The notes beneath the pieces were generated by a model. The model had not been told where the DNA came from. It saw only the letters and a list, made by a program, of their open reading frames with translations, and searched no databases. Source: Dissophora ornata (taxonomy: Eukaryota; Mortierellomycota; Mortierellomycetes; Mortierellales; Mortierellaceae). From it: a stretch of DNA of 64,000 nt. Below, piece after piece: positions 63,028-64,000 of this stretch; within the stretch, counting starts at the first letter, position 1; each line of letters starts with the position of its first letter. The stretch is from positions 1 to 64,000 of the forward strand of contig MU616626.1 in the NCBI GenBank assembly GCA_025201705.1. The letters run 5' to 3'. The position numbers were made by a program, and so were the translations under genes.

Positions 63028-64000
63028 TTACTTGGTATTGGCGAGAGGGTTATCGGCAGTAATAGCGCCTGGCTTGAAGTATAAGGGGCAAGCAGCCTTG
63101 ACGCGCACCCAAGCTTCATCATAGGCATCGACGACTTCTTTGGGCAGGGGGCCCTTTTCCAGGTAGTTGAGGTTGTCCTCGAGATACTTCAAAGATGACG
63201 CACCAATGATGATGGCATCGTTGGGGCCGAGACCGGAGTGGTGCGTGATCCAGCGAAAAGCGGATTCGATTAAGGTGATGTTGTGTTCCTTGGCAACCTT
63301 CTCAACCATGTTGATGGCTTCGAAGTACTGGCCGCTCCAGAAGCGTTGACGATAACTATTTATGGCGGGCAAGGGGGGTCATGGAGAAGATACTCGGGCT
63401 GTTAAAAATCTATATCCAGAGACAAGGGGGAATGACAACAAGAGCAGAAGCGGTGCTACCAGGTTTTTCTAACTTACAGTTTTCCAAAGAAATTCTAGAG
63501 GAAATGAAGTTGGAAAGGTATGTTGTGTTAGTGCGCTACCCCGAGACGCGAGACCGTGCGAGCATTGTACGCGACAAAACTTAGCTATCAGTTTACCTTC
63601 TCGTCGAAACGACCACTGCCGACCTCCGTGTCAAAGTTGTATTTTCCCGAGAGAAAACCGCCAGCCTATATATATTTCATTCATCCCAGCGAAGCATGTT
63701 TCGTGTTAGATCCATGACCAAAAAAGAAACGAAAGAGGGCTGATAATCGCGACGCGACAAGATCTGCATCAACGTAAACTCCGGCGCGCTTACGATAGGG
63801 TTGAAGGCATAGAAGGCAATGCCCAAGGCCTTCAAGCAAAGGAGGAGCTCGCTAGCGACGCCCCTGACGATCGCGTTGTACTATAAGGTCGATTTATTTT
63901 TGAGCGAAGGGTGTTAGAACAGTCATTTACAAGTTCCGTTGGCATTACTCCGAGGTGAACTGGATACATGTACCATTCCCTGATACACAGATGGAAGGAT
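63028..64000 (-). CDS. Aldo-keto reductase, AKR7 (aflatoxin-aldehyde reductase) type; 5' end outside window
   Basis: NADPH-dependent reductase of dialdehydes and other carbonyls, cytosolic. Only the 3' part is in the window. Exons on the minus strand: 64000-63974 (continues off the edge), 63880-63794, 63665-63597, 63494-63478 (17 nt) and 63355-63028, giving 175 aa. Joined motifs match AKR7: PSVYQGM-YNAIVRGVASELL, ALGIAFYAFNPI-AGGFLSGKYNF, VGSGRFDEK-NFFGKL-YRQRFWSGQYFEAI, then FRWITHHSGL, a GASSLKYLEDNL cofactor-binding segment and a C-terminus with PLANTK. The 17-nt micro-exon is needed to keep frame and supplies the expected residues before YRxRFW. The catalytic Tyr/Lys/His lie upstream, outside the window. 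Confidence 0.9.

Overview
This window is eukaryotic nuclear DNA from a filamentous fungus. Most coding regions are split by short GT-AG introns, mostly about 50-150 bp, with clear donor and acceptor sites. Genes sit on both strands, there are no operons, and the gene set is fungal: chitin synthase activator, Hal4/Sat4-type kinase, DUF3712 protein, kinesin-8. A P2X-type receptor, which Dikarya lack but several early-diverging fungi keep, points to an early-diverging lineage, most likely Mucoromycota/Mortierellomycotina. That placement is inference. I saw no transposon, rRNA, convincing tRNA or CRISPR array.

Layout, left to right. 0.65-1.26 kb: 5' exons of cytochrome b5 (-), with a GC-AG intron. 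4.1-9.6 kb: a large formin (+). 9.9-11.4 kb: gamma-glutamyl phosphate reductase (-), with paired Gcn4-like sites upstream. 12.2-13.1 kb: a stand-alone Grn1-domain nucleolar-type protein (-). 13.3-15.0 kb: mitochondrial coproporphyrinogen oxidase (-). 16.4-18.2 kb: mRNA 3'-end factor Clp1 (+). 18.3-20.1 kb: GH27 alpha-galactosidase with a ricin-type lectin tail (-). 21.2-25.4 kb: kinesin-8 (+). 26.3-29.6 kb: BAR-like coiled-coil protein (+). 30.2-32.7 kb: Chs4/Skt5-like Sel1-repeat protein with a CaaX box (-). 34.7-35.9 kb: DUF3712-like protein (+). 36.1-40.0 kb: Hal4-like kinase (-). 41.4-45.0 kb: myotubularin phosphatase (-). 45.5-47.2 kb: F-box/LRR protein (-). 48.1-53.1 kb: P2X-type receptor (-). 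55.0-56.9 kb: F-box-like protein (+). 57.2-58.5 kb: DinB-fold protein (+). 58.7-60.7 kb: Lag1 ceramide synthase (-). 63.0-64.0 kb: AKR7-type aldo-keto reductase (-), cut by the right edge.

The genes do not form one pathway. Several concern cell-surface growth and membranes: formin, kinesin-8, chitin synthase activator, myotubularin, ceramide synthase, BAR-like protein. Others are housekeeping enzymes of proline, heme and mRNA processing. The most unusual items are the P2X homologue, with an approximately 875-residue cytoplasmic tail and replaced ATP-contact residues; the formin, whose FH2 domain is interrupted by long inserts including an FH1-like polyproline block; and a Grn1-domain protein without a GTPase. 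Exon boundaries were worked out by hand from splice sites, reading frame and family motifs. All multi-exon models given as complete keep frame from start to stop.
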